Assembly: GCF_024436065.1 (NCBI RefSeq)
Contig: NZ_JANFNS010000001.1
Coordinates: 124,001 to 188,000, forward strand
DNA from: Saccharibacillus sp. JS10
GTDB lineage: Bacteria; Bacillota; Bacilli; Paenibacillales; Paenibacillaceae
DNA length: 64,000 nt
Reading direction: 5' to 3'
Shown here in pieces: positions 28,386-35,959 of the stretch. Under the pieces are notes generated by a model. That model made no database searches. It had not been told where the DNA came from and saw only the letters and a list, made by a program, of their open reading frames with translations. Positions within the stretch are counted from its first letter, which is position 1, and each line of letters begins with the position of its first letter. Made by a program: the position numbers and the translations under genes.

Positions 28386-28637
28386 ATCAACATTGCCGAA
28401 TTTCGCAAGCAGGTAATCCGCATCATCGAAGCGAACATAGACCCCTTCAACGGGTATTGTTGAAAAGCGACGGCGGCTGGGCCAAGCCGAAAACCTTTAA
28501 AACTAAGCCCAATACGGTAACAAAAGTGCGTGCACGGATGTATCGGGAACAAGTAACCGTAACTACCTTATGTTGGTCGATGGTCGGATGAGGGCGGGTC
28601 AGGGGATTTGCGAGATGGACAAGAAAGAGGGATTGCG
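28386..28637 (+). pseudogene. Decayed reading frame between DIP1984 and the Hfq-like gene
   Basis: No intact gene spans this stretch, but protein-like sequence runs through all three frames in turn. Directly after the DIP1984 stop the same frame reads 'INIAEFRKQVIRIIEAN'. From 28451 a second frame reads 'RVLLKSDGGWAKPKTF' and on to 'RARMYREQVTVTT'. From 28570 the third frame reads 'MLVDGRMRAGQGICEMDKK'. The pieces look like one small protein broken by frameshifts. The original family is not recognised. A resemblance to small phage structural proteins is only an impression. Confidence 0.3.
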
Positions 28638-28871
28638 ATGACTAACGGGCAAGCTGGAGAACATAAGTCAGGATCACAACAAGACGATCGGCTGAAACAA
28701 CTGTGTGATGCCAAGATCGATTGTACAGTCATTACCGTAAACGGAGCGCGGATTCAAGGCAAGATTGAAGCGTTCGACCGTTTTGTAATTGTAGTCTTGA
28801 CCCCAACAGGCAAACAAAGTTTAATTTACAAACATGCGGTGTCAACGATTGTTGAAGGCATGGGTAAATAA
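28638..28871 (+). CDS. hfq: Hfq-like RNA-binding protein
   Basis: 77 residues from the ATG at 28638 with AAAGAGG seven bases upstream. Residues about 17-75 follow Hfq: Sm1 region 'VITVNGARIQGKIEAFDRFVI' (compare the usual V-L-NG--L-G-I--FD-F-), and the Sm2 signature 'LIYKHAVSTIVEG' (Hfq consensus YKHAIST). The first 20 residues are a charged, likely disordered extension and the usual N-terminal helix (QDxFLN) is replaced by 'DDRLKQLCDAK'. It is not beside miaA, the usual neighbour, so it may be a second, divergent Hfq paralogue. It would bind sRNA/mRNA as a hexamer if functional. Confidence 0.82.
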   Translation: MTNGQAGEHKSGSQQDDRLKQLCDAKIDCTVITVNGARIQGKIEAFDRFVIVVLTPTGKQSLIYKHAVSTIVEGMGK

Positions 28872-28882
28872 TAAGGGTTCCG

Positions 28883-28930
28883 AAAAAGGATCGAGATCGA
28901 GAAGACACTTCTTGGTTTCGATCCTTTTTG
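28883..28930 (+). terminator. Rho-independent terminator after hfq-like gene
   Basis: Stem AAAAAGGATCGA/TCGATCCTTTTT around a 23-base loop region with further AGAAG/CTTCT pairing. Confidence 0.8.
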
Positions 28931-29019
28931 TGCCTAGACCGATCAAGCATTGATGATTCGGGTAATGGTTAGCGAAAGAGTAAAGATCACTATCGTATAC
29001 AGAGAGCGGGGAATTTATT

Positions 29020-30387
29020 ATGACGCAATCATCCGAAACCCATTTCGATCTGATCGTACTTGGCACAGGTAGTGCCGGACAAAATGTAGCGACTTCTTGC
29101 CGCGAAAAAGGATGGAATGTGGCGATTATCGATCCTCGTCCATTCGGCGGAACCTGCTCGCAACGCGGCTGTGATCCAAAACGCGTATTAGCCGGTGCAG
29201 CCGAACTGATCGGACGGAGCCGTAATTTTACAGGTAAAGGGATCGCTAGCGAAAATAACATTAAGTGGTCTGACCTCATGGCATTCAAACAGACTTTTGT
29301 TGAAGGAATCCCGGAATCGACAGAAGAGAAATTCAAAAAAGCGGGAATTCACTATTTCCACGGAACCGCCTTTTTTGTCGATCCTCATCAGATTCAAGTT
29401 GGCGAACAAAAGCTAACCGGAAATAAAATCGTGATTGCGACTGGAGCCAAACCTGCGCCGCTTTCGATTGAAGGCGAAGAGTTACTGATGAATAGCGAAG
29501 GCTTTTTGGATTTGGAGTCTTTACCGGAAGAAATTGCTTTCGTAGGAGGCGGCTATATCTCATTCGAATTCGCACATATTGCAGCAGAAGCGGGCGCTAA
29601 AGTCCATTTAATCCATAACAACGACCGACCGCTCAAAAACTTCGATCCCGACCTCGTCGATGCTTTGGTTGAAAGTTTGAAAAAAATCGGCGTGATCTTC
29701 CATCTGAATACGAAAACCGAAAAGATTACGCAGCAAGGCGAAACTTATATTTTAGAAGGAACAGAAGACGGGCAACCTTTCCGCATAGAAGCCGGCGCCG
29801 TCATTCACGGAGCAGGTCGTGTACCGAATATCGATGAACTGCAACTAGACCAAGGCAAAGTCGACGCCGATAAAAAAGGAATCACGGTAAATGAAAATAT
29901 GCGCAGCGTAAGCAATGCGGATGTGTATGCAGCAGGCGACGTATCCGGTTCACCAGGTCTTCCTTTGACACCAATCGCAGGCTTGGAAGCAAGCGCGGTA
30001 GTAGCGAATCTACTGGACGAAGGCAACAAAACGCCGAACTACACCGCTACGCCTTCAGTCGTTTTCACCTATCCAATGCTAGCTTCCGTCGGCATGACCG
30101 AAGAAGAAGCGCAAGAAAGCGGCAAAGACATCAAAGTCAATCTGCTGGATATGTCCGACTGGTACACGTATAAACGGATGGGCGAAAAGCCAAGCATGGC
30201 AAAAGTCATTCTCGACAAATCCGACGGCTCCATCCTCGGCGCCCATATCCTTAACAGCCAAGCCGAACATCTAATCAATTACTTCACCATCGCCATCCGC
30301 CACGGCTTAACCGCAAGTCAACTCGGCGACACCCTATTCGCGTATCCTAGCGATGGCAGCGATATTCAGTATCTGCTGGAGATGTAA
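29020..30387 (+). CDS. FAD-dependent pyridine nucleotide-disulfide oxidoreductase
   Basis: 455 residues with the glutathione reductase/dihydrolipoamide dehydrogenase fold. FAD site 'LIVLGTGSAGQNVA', redox-active disulfide C-x4-C in 'GGTCSQRGCDPKRVL', NAD(P) site 'IAFVGGGYISFEFAHIAAEAG', second FAD site 'VYAAGDVSG', and dimer domain 'TPSVVFTYPMLASVGMTEEEA'. The C terminus reads 'FAYPSDGSDIQYLL', where classical enzymes have HPT-x(n)-E. The usual His-Glu base pair is therefore missing, so the acceptor is probably not lipoamide or glutathione. GAGCGGGGA precedes the ATG. Monocistronic. Confidence 0.88.
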   Translation: MTQSSETHFDLIVLGTGSAGQNVATSCREKGWNVAIIDPRPFGGTCSQRGCDPKRVLAGAAELIGRSRNFTGKGIASENNIKWSDLMAFKQTFVEGIPESTEEKFKKAGIHYFHGTAFFVDPHQIQVGEQKLTGNKIVIATGAKPAPLSIEGEELLMNSEGFLDLESLPEEIAFVGGGYISFEFAHIAAEAGAKVHLIHNNDRPLKNFDPDLVDALVESLKKIGVIFHLNTKTEKITQQGETYILEGTEDGQPFRIEAGAVIHGAGRVPNIDELQLDQGKVDADKKGITVNENMRSVSNADVYAAGDVSGSPGLPLTPIAGLEASAVVANLLDEGNKTPNYTATPSVVFTYPMLASVGMTEEEAQESGKDIKVNLLDMSDWYTYKRMGEKPSMAKVILDKSDGSILGAHILNSQAEHLINYFTIAIRHGLTASQLGDTLFAYPSDGSDIQYLLEM

Positions 30388-30433
30388 TCTTATCTCTTGT
30401 TGTAATCCTGAATTTAAATGAATCTTATCTTTT

Positions 30434-30471
30434 AAAAGCCTTCATTCTAAACCAAGAATGAAGGCTTTTAT
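30434..30471 (+). terminator. Rho-independent terminator
   Basis: Perfect 15-bp stem AAAAGCCTTCATTCT/AGAATGAAGGCTTTT with a six-base loop. Confidence 0.85.
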
Positions 30472-30510
30472 CTTTTCTCCCTTCCTTCCTTGTATTAAAA
30501 CCAAAAGTAA

Positions 30511-30661
30511 CTGGAAGCCAAAAGACGTAGAGAGAATTCAGTGCAGGAGCGTAAGCGTTCGCCTTTGAAATTGAGAAAACTCCTATCAAGAGTCCAATCC
30601 ATTTTCTCAATTTCAACAAGCGACCGAAACGAATTTCTCTCGCAGTCTTTTGGCTTCCAAG
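30511..30661. repeat. Interspersed palindromic repeat, copy C
   Basis: Gene-free stretch after the oxidoreductase, a 150-base palindrome. Outer 15-bp stem 30512-30526 pairs perfectly with 30645-30659. Next AGAGAGAATTC pairs with GAATTTCTCTC, and at the centre GAAATTGAGAAAA pairs with TTTTCTCAATTTC. The unpaired arms AAGCGTTCGCCTTTGAAA and CAACAAGCGACCGAAAC recur in copy B in the same order, in copy A on the other strand, and the second arm as an exact 17-mer in fragment D (43533-43549). No coding sequence. Confidence 0.6.
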
Positions 30662-30709
30662 CACCCCAGCTATTTTTCATCATCTTATGTCATAAATGAC
30701 ACCTGTCAC

Positions 30710-30739
30710 TTAACACCTGGTCTTAATACATGTTATACT
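30710..30739 (+). promoter_or_regulatory. Promoter with FapR-like operator before acyl-CoA synthetase gene
   Basis: -35 TTAACA (30710-30715), 18-base spacer, extended -10 TGTTATACT with TATACT at 30734-30739. The 17-base imperfect palindrome TTAACACCTGGTCTTAA (30710-30726) overlaps the -35. It resembles the FapR (fatty-acid regulator) box as I remember it: TTAG-ACCTGGT-CTAA type. A separate inverted repeat TGACA-CC-TGTCA lies just upstream at 30697-30708. Confidence 0.5.
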
Positions 30740-30822
30740 AAATGTCATTCACTCCTAAGAGCGACAACTCGCTTATCAGTGTTAGTTTCACGACTATGTT
30801 TTTTCAAAAGGAGCACGATCGG

Positions 30823-32415
30823 ATGAAATACAACCAATGGTTAGCGCCCGAGCGCTATAACCTTACCTCAGAAATGGAGCATCACGCTCCTGACAAAATC
30901 GCACTCAAATGGCTGGGAGAAGCCGACGAGAAAGCAGAGATCACCTACGGCGATCTGCTGAAACAAGCGAATCAACTGGCAAACGGTCTTGCCAAGCAAG
31001 GTCTTGAAAAAGGCGACAAAGTACTCGTGACCGTGCCGCGCCGTATCCTTGCATACGTCGTTTATTTGGCTTGTCTGAAACTCGGCTTGGTCATTATTCC
31101 GTCTTCGGAAATGCTGAGAGCCAAAGACCTTTCTTACCGGTTGCGTCATTCGGAAGCGCGCGCGGTGATTTCTTGGCCTTCGGTGACGGCTGAAGTGGAT
31201 AAGATCGAAGAAGAACTGCCTGAGCTGAAATACCGCATCTTGGCGACAGAAGCCGGAGACCTTTCGACGACACGAGATTGGATCAATCTCAATGCGTTGA
31301 TGGAAGGTCAATCCGATACGTTCGAGGCGGTCGATACATCGCGCGACGACATGGCGATCTTGGCTTATACATCGGGAACAACCGGCAACCCAAAAGGCGT
31401 CGTGCATACGCACGGATGGGGCTTTGCGCATTTGCGGATCACTTCTTCGTGGCTCGATATTCGCGAAAGCGACACGGTATGGGCGACAGCCGCTCCGGGT
31501 TGGCAAAAATGGATCTGGAGTCCATTCTTATCCGTTCTCGGCAATGGCGCGACAGGGCTTGTATATAGCGGAGCTTTCGAGCCGAAACGTTATCTGCATT
31601 TGCTCCAAGATTACGGCGTAGGCGTATTATGCTGTACGCCAACAGAATATCGCTTAATGGCAAAATCGCACGCATTGACCGAATTCGATTTGAGTCAATT
31701 GCGCAGCGCCGTATCGGCTGGCGAGCCGCTTAACCAAGAAGTCATTAACGAGTTCCGCAAACATCACAATCTAACGATTCGAGACGGCTACGGGCAGACG
31801 GAAAGTACGCTTCTGATTGGTAATCTGATCGATTCCGAGATCCGTCTGGGAGCGATGGGTAAATCGATGGCGGACGGTCTGGCACTTGTCGTAGATGACG
31901 AAGGGGTTCCGGTAGCAGCGGGAGAAGTCGGCAATATCGCGGTGCATAGCGAACTTCCTGCATTGTTCCGCGAATATTTCAAAGACTCCGATCGCAAAGG
32001 GCAATCGATGCGCGGCGAATACTTTATTACGGGTGACCGCGCAAGTCTGGACGAAGAAGGTTACTTCTGGTTTGAAGGACGCGGCGATGATATCATCATC
32101 AGCTCGGGTTATACGATCGGGCCTTTCGAAGTCGAAGAAGCATTAATGAAGCATCCGGCAGTCAAAGAGTGCGCAGCAGTGGCAAGCCCTGACGAAATTC
32201 GCGGCAATATTGTCAAAGCTTTTATCGTACTTCGCGACGAAGTCGAAGGTACGCCGGAGCTGGTCAAAGAACTGCAAAATCGTGTCAAAGAATGGACAGC
32301 GCCTTACAAATATCCACGTAAAATCGAATTTGTAACCGAGCTTCCGAAAACCGCTTCTGGCAAAATTCGCCGGATTGAGTTGCGTGAGCAAGAAAAGCGG
32401 AACGTATCTCAATAA
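30823..32415 (+). CDS. Acyl-CoA synthetase (AMP-forming, AMP-binding family)
   Basis: 530 residues from the ATG at 30823, chosen for AAAAGGAG nine bases upstream; the open frame starts at 30742 with no ribosome site. Adenylation motifs are 'ILAYTSGTTGNPKGVVHTH' (P-loop), 'DGYGQTESTLLIGN' (A5), 'YFITGDRASLDEEGYFWFEGRGDD' region (A7/A8) and 'PKTASGKIRRIELRE' (A10 catalytic Lys). The medium- or branched-chain acyl-CoA synthetase type (B. subtilis YtcI/MbcS-like) fits best. It would activate free short or branched fatty acids for membrane lipid synthesis. The FapR-like operator upstream agrees with that role. A terminator follows. Confidence 0.87.
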   Translation: MKYNQWLAPERYNLTSEMEHHAPDKIALKWLGEADEKAEITYGDLLKQANQLANGLAKQGLEKGDKVLVTVPRRILAYVVYLACLKLGLVIIPSSEMLRAKDLSYRLRHSEARAVISWPSVTAEVDKIEEELPELKYRILATEAGDLSTTRDWINLNALMEGQSDTFEAVDTSRDDMAILAYTSGTTGNPKGVVHTHGWGFAHLRITSSWLDIRESDTVWATAAPGWQKWIWSPFLSVLGNGATGLVYSGAFEPKRYLHLLQDYGVGVLCCTPTEYRLMAKSHALTEFDLSQLRSAVSAGEPLNQEVINEFRKHHNLTIRDGYGQTESTLLIGNLIDSEIRLGAMGKSMADGLALVVDDEGVPVAAGEVGNIAVHSELPALFREYFKDSDRKGQSMRGEYFITGDRASLDEEGYFWFEGRGDDIIISSGYTIGPFEVEEALMKHPAVKECAAVASPDEIRGNIVKAFIVLRDEVEGTPELVKELQNRVKEWTAPYKYPRKIEFVTELPKTASGKIRRIELREQEKRNVSQ

Positions 32416-32422
32416 ATAATCC

Positions 32423-32462
32423 AAGCGGCTTTAACGTCTATCGACGCTAAAGCCGCTTTTTT
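32423..32462 (+). terminator. Strong Rho-independent terminator
   Basis: Stem AAGCGGCTTTAaCGTC/GACGcTAAAGCCGCTT with TATC loop and seven Ts. Confidence 0.9.
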
Positions 32463-32616
32463 TGAGCGTAAATCTTTTTCTCGTAAACCGTAAAATCGAT
32501 ATTTTTGCTGGATGACCGATATATCGATACATTTTTCCGACAAACGCTGATATGATGAGAACGAATAGGCGTAAGCCTCAGAAAAAGAAAGAAGTTAGGG
32601 TGGAGAACAACACAAC

Positions 32617-33534
32617 ATGAAAAAGTCAATCATCTTTCCGTTGACCATCTCAATTATCGCGATCTCATTTTCTGCGATATTCGTCAAATGGTCGGATGCG
32701 CCGGCAACGGTCATCAGCATGTACCGCATGTGGTTCGCTTGTATCTTGATGCTTCCTATTGTCTGGATCAAGCGCGAAGAATTCAAAAAGATCACGTCAA
32801 AAGAAACAAGATTACTGATCTTTTCCGGTCTGTTTTTGGCGATGCACTTTGCACTCTGGTTTGAATCGCTAAAATTAACGACCGTTGCGAGTTCGACGAT
32901 TATTTTGGCGCTGCAACCGCTTGTTTCGCTTATTGTCGGATTCTTTTTATTTAAAGAACGCACGACAAGAGCTTCGATTGCGACCCTTGCTGTAGCGACC
33001 ATCGGTGTTGGTTTGATCGGATGGGGCGATATTGGACTGAGCGCTCAAGCGATTCGCGGCGATATTTTATCGTTCCTATGTGTGATTGCAGTTGTCGGAT
33101 ATTTGTTTATCGGGCAAAATGCTGTGAGAAAAGTCTCGCATTGGATCTATAGTTTTTGCGTGTTTTTATCAGCGGCAGTCTTTTTGACGATCTTCAATCT
33201 GGCGACGACGCAGCCTTTCTTCGACTATCCGCCGAAAGAATGGGGGGTGTTCGCACTGCTCGCTGTCGTGCCTACGTTATCGCATATCATTAACAACTGG
33301 CTGCTTAACTATGTGAATGCAACGACCATTTCAATGAGTATCTTAGGCGAACCGGTCGGTGCTTCGCTGCTTGCGGTATGGCTGCTCGGCGAGCATATGA
33401 GCATTATTCAACTCATTGGCGGCGTTATGGTGCTGGTGGGGATGTCCCTGTTTTTGATTCGTCAGTCAAGTGCGGCACGTCCGGCGTTGGAACGATCTTC
33501 GGACGCGCAAGCAGCGACAACGGAAAGCCCATAA
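32617..33534 (+). CDS. DMT-superfamily transporter (EamA family)
   Basis: 305 residues, ten predicted membrane helices in two EamA repeats (about 5-140 and 150-285). Each repeat ends in the typical 'P-VSLIVG-F-F-E' type segment ('ALQPLVSLIVGFFLFKERTT', 'LGEPVGASLLAVWLLGEHMS'). It is likely an exporter of a metabolite or amino acid. The tail after helix 10 is long and polar ('SSAARPALERSSDAQAATTE'). The last 110 bases overlap the 3' end of the convergent GNAT gene. A 10-bp palindrome CGATATATCG at 32517-32526 lies in the promoter region. Confidence 0.88.
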   Translation: MKKSIIFPLTISIIAISFSAIFVKWSDAPATVISMYRMWFACILMLPIVWIKREEFKKITSKETRLLIFSGLFLAMHFALWFESLKLTTVASSTIILALQPLVSLIVGFFLFKERTTRASIATLAVATIGVGLIGWGDIGLSAQAIRGDILSFLCVIAVVGYLFIGQNAVRKVSHWIYSFCVFLSAAVFLTIFNLATTQPFFDYPPKEWGVFALLAVVPTLSHIINNWLLNYVNATTISMSILGEPVGASLLAVWLLGEHMSIIQLIGGVMVLVGMSLFLIRQSSAARPALERSSDAQAATTESP

Positions 33535-34033
33535 ATCGCAAATAGAGTTTCAGGTAGTGTTCACGGTCAATCGTTCCGCCGCATACCAAAGCTTCATACC
33601 AGACGCCGAATTCTTTGACCAAAAAACCTGAACCCGTGTATCCATTTCGCACATAAAAGTTTCTTCGGCGCAGCCGTTCGTCAAGATTCGGCGAGTTGGG
33701 ATCTGCAAATTCGATATTCAGCACAATACGATCATTCGGATATTGGTTGCGAAGTTGCTCCAAAATCTCGCTACCGTATCCTTGTGAACGCTGAGTCGAA
33801 TCTATGGCTAGATACATCAGGTATACGAGTTCTTGATCGCGTGCCAAATAAACGAAGCCAATTGGTGACCCATTTTTGAAATAAGCGATAAATTCGACAA
33901 AGGGCTTCCGCGCTTTCCTGAGAAGGATTGAGAGCGGGGCTCTTTCGTTTGCCGGAAAAGCTTCTTCGTATAATTGATTGATCCATGGAAGAATCGACGA
34001 TTGTTTGGTGATATCTTCAGTCGTTAGCGACAT
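33425..34033 (-). CDS. GNAT-family N-acetyltransferase
   Basis: 202 residues. The acetyl-CoA loop is 'AIDSTQRSQGYGSEILEQLR' (Q-x-x-G-x-G), preceded by the beta strand 'ELVYLMYLAI' and followed by 'NFYVRNGYTGSGFLVKEFG'. This is the YoaP/YitI-like GNAT shape. The unusually long tail 'LARPKIVPTPDVPHLTDESK' is encoded in the part that overlaps the transporter gene on the other strand. The substrate is unknown. The start has AAGGAG about 12 bases upstream on the minus strand. Confidence 0.83.
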   Translation of the reverse strand: MSLTTEDITKQSSILPWINQLYEEAFPANERAPLSILLRKARKPFVEFIAYFKNGSPIGFVYLARDQELVYLMYLAIDSTQRSQGYGSEILEQLRNQYPNDRIVLNIEFADPNSPNLDERLRRRNFYVRNGYTGSGFLVKEFGVWYEALVCGGTIDREHYLKLYLRFMGFPLSLLARPKIVPTPDVPHLTDESKTGTSPPAP

Positions 34034-34165
34034 ATCCAGACTCCTTTTTGATCAGCAAGTGGTTGATTCCAGTGTAAAGCTATAGCATCATGGTCGCAAA
34101 TCCTTTACAGTAAATATAGTTCGAGTAGAATGGATTTTAACTGCTTTAGAAAAGAGGCGATAAGA

Positions 34166-34462
34166 TTGAACACGGAAGTTCAGATCGACGAACGCATATT
34201 TGCCGTTACCGATTTGCGCCAATTTACGGTGGAACGTTCGGACGGGCAAGAGCAGCAAATCTTTTCGTTTGATTTTAAAGTGACGCATGAAGAGTACCAT
34301 GATGTCGCAACGCTGCTGTATAAAGGTTCTTTCCGTCTGCAAATTCCGCAACTTCATGTGGATTGCGAAGCGGATATCTACAATTATTCGACTTCACTCG
34401 ATAATTTGTATGAAAAAGGAGCCATTGGCGACTATCATCTGGAATTAGCAAAGAAAATTTAA
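34166..34462 (+). CDS. DUF3219 (YkvR-like) protein
   Basis: 98 residues from a TTG start with AAAGAGGCG seven bases upstream. An ATG at 34130 in the same frame has no ribosome site and would add twelve residues not found in the family. It matches the B. subtilis YkvR pattern: 'FSFDFKVTHEEYHDVATLLYK', 'NYSTSLDNLYEKGAIGDYHLEL'. Small beta-rich cytoplasmic protein of unknown function. 20 bases from the following DinB gene. Confidence 0.82.
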   Translation: MNTEVQIDERIFAVTDLRQFTVERSDGQEQQIFSFDFKVTHEEYHDVATLLYKGSFRLQIPQLHVDCEADIYNYSTSLDNLYEKGAIGDYHLELAKKI

Positions 34463-34482
34463 TTTCTTCAAGGAGGTCAAGT

Positions 34483-34950
34483 ATGACGCCACGCGAAATT
34501 ATCGAAACTCAACTTCAAACATGCTGGAATCAAAATGGATGGTTTACCTCGATGGCAGCATCGGTGAATGAACTGACTGAAGACCAAGCAAGCTGGAAAA
34601 GCAACGATGAAACCAATAGTATTCATGAGATCGTGAGTCATTTGAACTTTTATAATGAACGATATCTACATCGCTTTCTCGGCGAGTCTGTTTCTTCTTT
34701 TGAAGGAGATAACGACGATACATTCACGAAAGCAGAGTCAGAGTCGCAGTCTTGGTCAGACACGATCCAGAACTATAACAACATTATGGATCGGTGGATC
34801 CAAGCCGTGAACAAAAGCGAAGACGAAAACCTGAACCGCTGGCTACAAGACCTGACGCATCTGACGATTCACAATGCGTATCATATCGGACAGATTGTTA
34901 CGATACGCAAGCAACAAGGTTCTTGGGATGCGACTAAAGGCGTAAGTTGA
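34483..34950 (+). CDS. DinB-family protein
   Basis: 155 residues with DinB/YfiT four-helix features: 'NSIHEIVSHLNFYNERYLHRFLG' holds the first conserved His and 'LTIHNAYHIGQIVTIRKQQ' the other two. CAAGGAGG lies seven bases before the ATG. It is probably co-transcribed with the DUF3219 gene. It may be a thiol-dependent or metal-dependent enzyme, but the activity is unknown. Confidence 0.87.
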   Translation: MTPREIIETQLQTCWNQNGWFTSMAASVNELTEDQASWKSNDETNSIHEIVSHLNFYNERYLHRFLGESVSSFEGDNDDTFTKAESESQSWSDTIQNYNNIMDRWIQAVNKSEDENLNRWLQDLTHLTIHNAYHIGQIVTIRKQQGSWDATKGVS

Positions 34951-35008
34951 GGCGAATCAACGCCACGAATAACCGAGAAAAGGAATCTCGGAAAGCGGGG
35001 GAACGGAA

Positions 35009-35941
35009 TTGACTTTACAGCAGCTCAGGTATGCAATCGAGGTAGCAGGCTGCGGTTCGATTAACGAAGCGGCAAAACGTCTTTTTATCTCGCAGCCCAG
35101 TCTGTCTAACGCGATAAAAGATTTGGAGCAAGAACTCGGCATCACGATTTTTGATCGAACCAATCGGGGAATTACGTTATCGGCAGACGGCATCGAATTT
35201 ATGGCACATGCTCGTCAGATCGTCGAACAAGCGGAACTGCTTGAAGGTCGTTACAAAAACAAACGCCGTACATCCGTACATTTTTCGGTATCGACTCAAC
35301 ATTATGCGTTTGCTTCCGAAGCTTTTGCTGCTTTGATGGAAGGCGTTGACGAAAACGAGTATGCGTTCTCTTTACGCGAAACACAGACACACGACATTAT
35401 CGAAGACGTACGAACGCTTCGTAGTGATCTCGGTATATTGTATTTGTGCGATCGGAACGCTCGGGTCATGAACAAATTATTCAGCGATGGCAGTCTCAAA
35501 TTTACGCCGCTATTCAATACACAACCGTCTATTTTTGTCGGTGCATCGCATCCGCTTGTTCGGCGAGGGATTGTGACCTTAGATGATCTTCATGCGTATC
35601 CGTATGTGACTTTTGATCAAGGAGAAAATAACTCGCTTCATTTTGCAGAAGAGATGTTGAATATGCCGGAATCGGCGCGTAGTATCAAAGTAAATGACCG
35701 AGCGACATTGTCGAGCTTGCTTGCAAGTACACATAGTTACACCGTAGGCAGTGGGATTTTACCCGCAGAATTGGACGGAACGGTGCTGAAATCACTTCCG
35801 GTCGATACAGGCGAGCTATTTACGATTGGTTGGATTGCTCACAAAGATCGTCGTCCAAGCCGGGTTGCGGCATCTTATGTCGATCTGCTTAATGATCTGG
35901 TCGCACGCCGTTATTTTGCAGCCAATCAATTTTTATTTTAA
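35009..35941 (+). CDS. LysR-family transcriptional regulator
   Basis: 310 residues from a TTG start preceded by GGGGGA. Winged helix-turn-helix at residues 1-60 ('LRYAIEVAGCGSINEAAKRL', 'ISQPSLSNAIKDLEQELG') and a periplasmic-binding-like effector domain from about 90. A CCGAGA/TCTCGG hairpin lies at 34973-34991 just before the gene. The next gene, a methionine synthase-like protein, starts 19 bases after its stop, so the two form an operon. The regulator probably responds to methionine or sulfur status (inference from context). Confidence 0.88.
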   Translation: MTLQQLRYAIEVAGCGSINEAAKRLFISQPSLSNAIKDLEQELGITIFDRTNRGITLSADGIEFMAHARQIVEQAELLEGRYKNKRRTSVHFSVSTQHYAFASEAFAALMEGVDENEYAFSLRETQTHDIIEDVRTLRSDLGILYLCDRNARVMNKLFSDGSLKFTPLFNTQPSIFVGASHPLVRRGIVTLDDLHAYPYVTFDQGENNSLHFAEEMLNMPESARSIKVNDRATLSSLLASTHSYTVGSGILPAELDGTVLKSLPVDTGELFTIGWIAHKDRRPSRVAASYVDLLNDLVARRYFAANQFLF

Positions 35942-35959
35942 CACATTCAGGAGGCGCGT

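Noticed and set aside
28358-28591. 77-codon frame after DIP1984 as an intact gene
   Set aside because: It starts inside the DIP1984 gene without a ribosome site and only its second half looks protein-like; treated as part of a decayed gene.
30425-30664. Minus-strand frame of 79 codons in the gap before the acyl-CoA synthetase
   Set aside because: It runs through palindromic repeat copy C and a terminator, so the frame is explained by the repeat.
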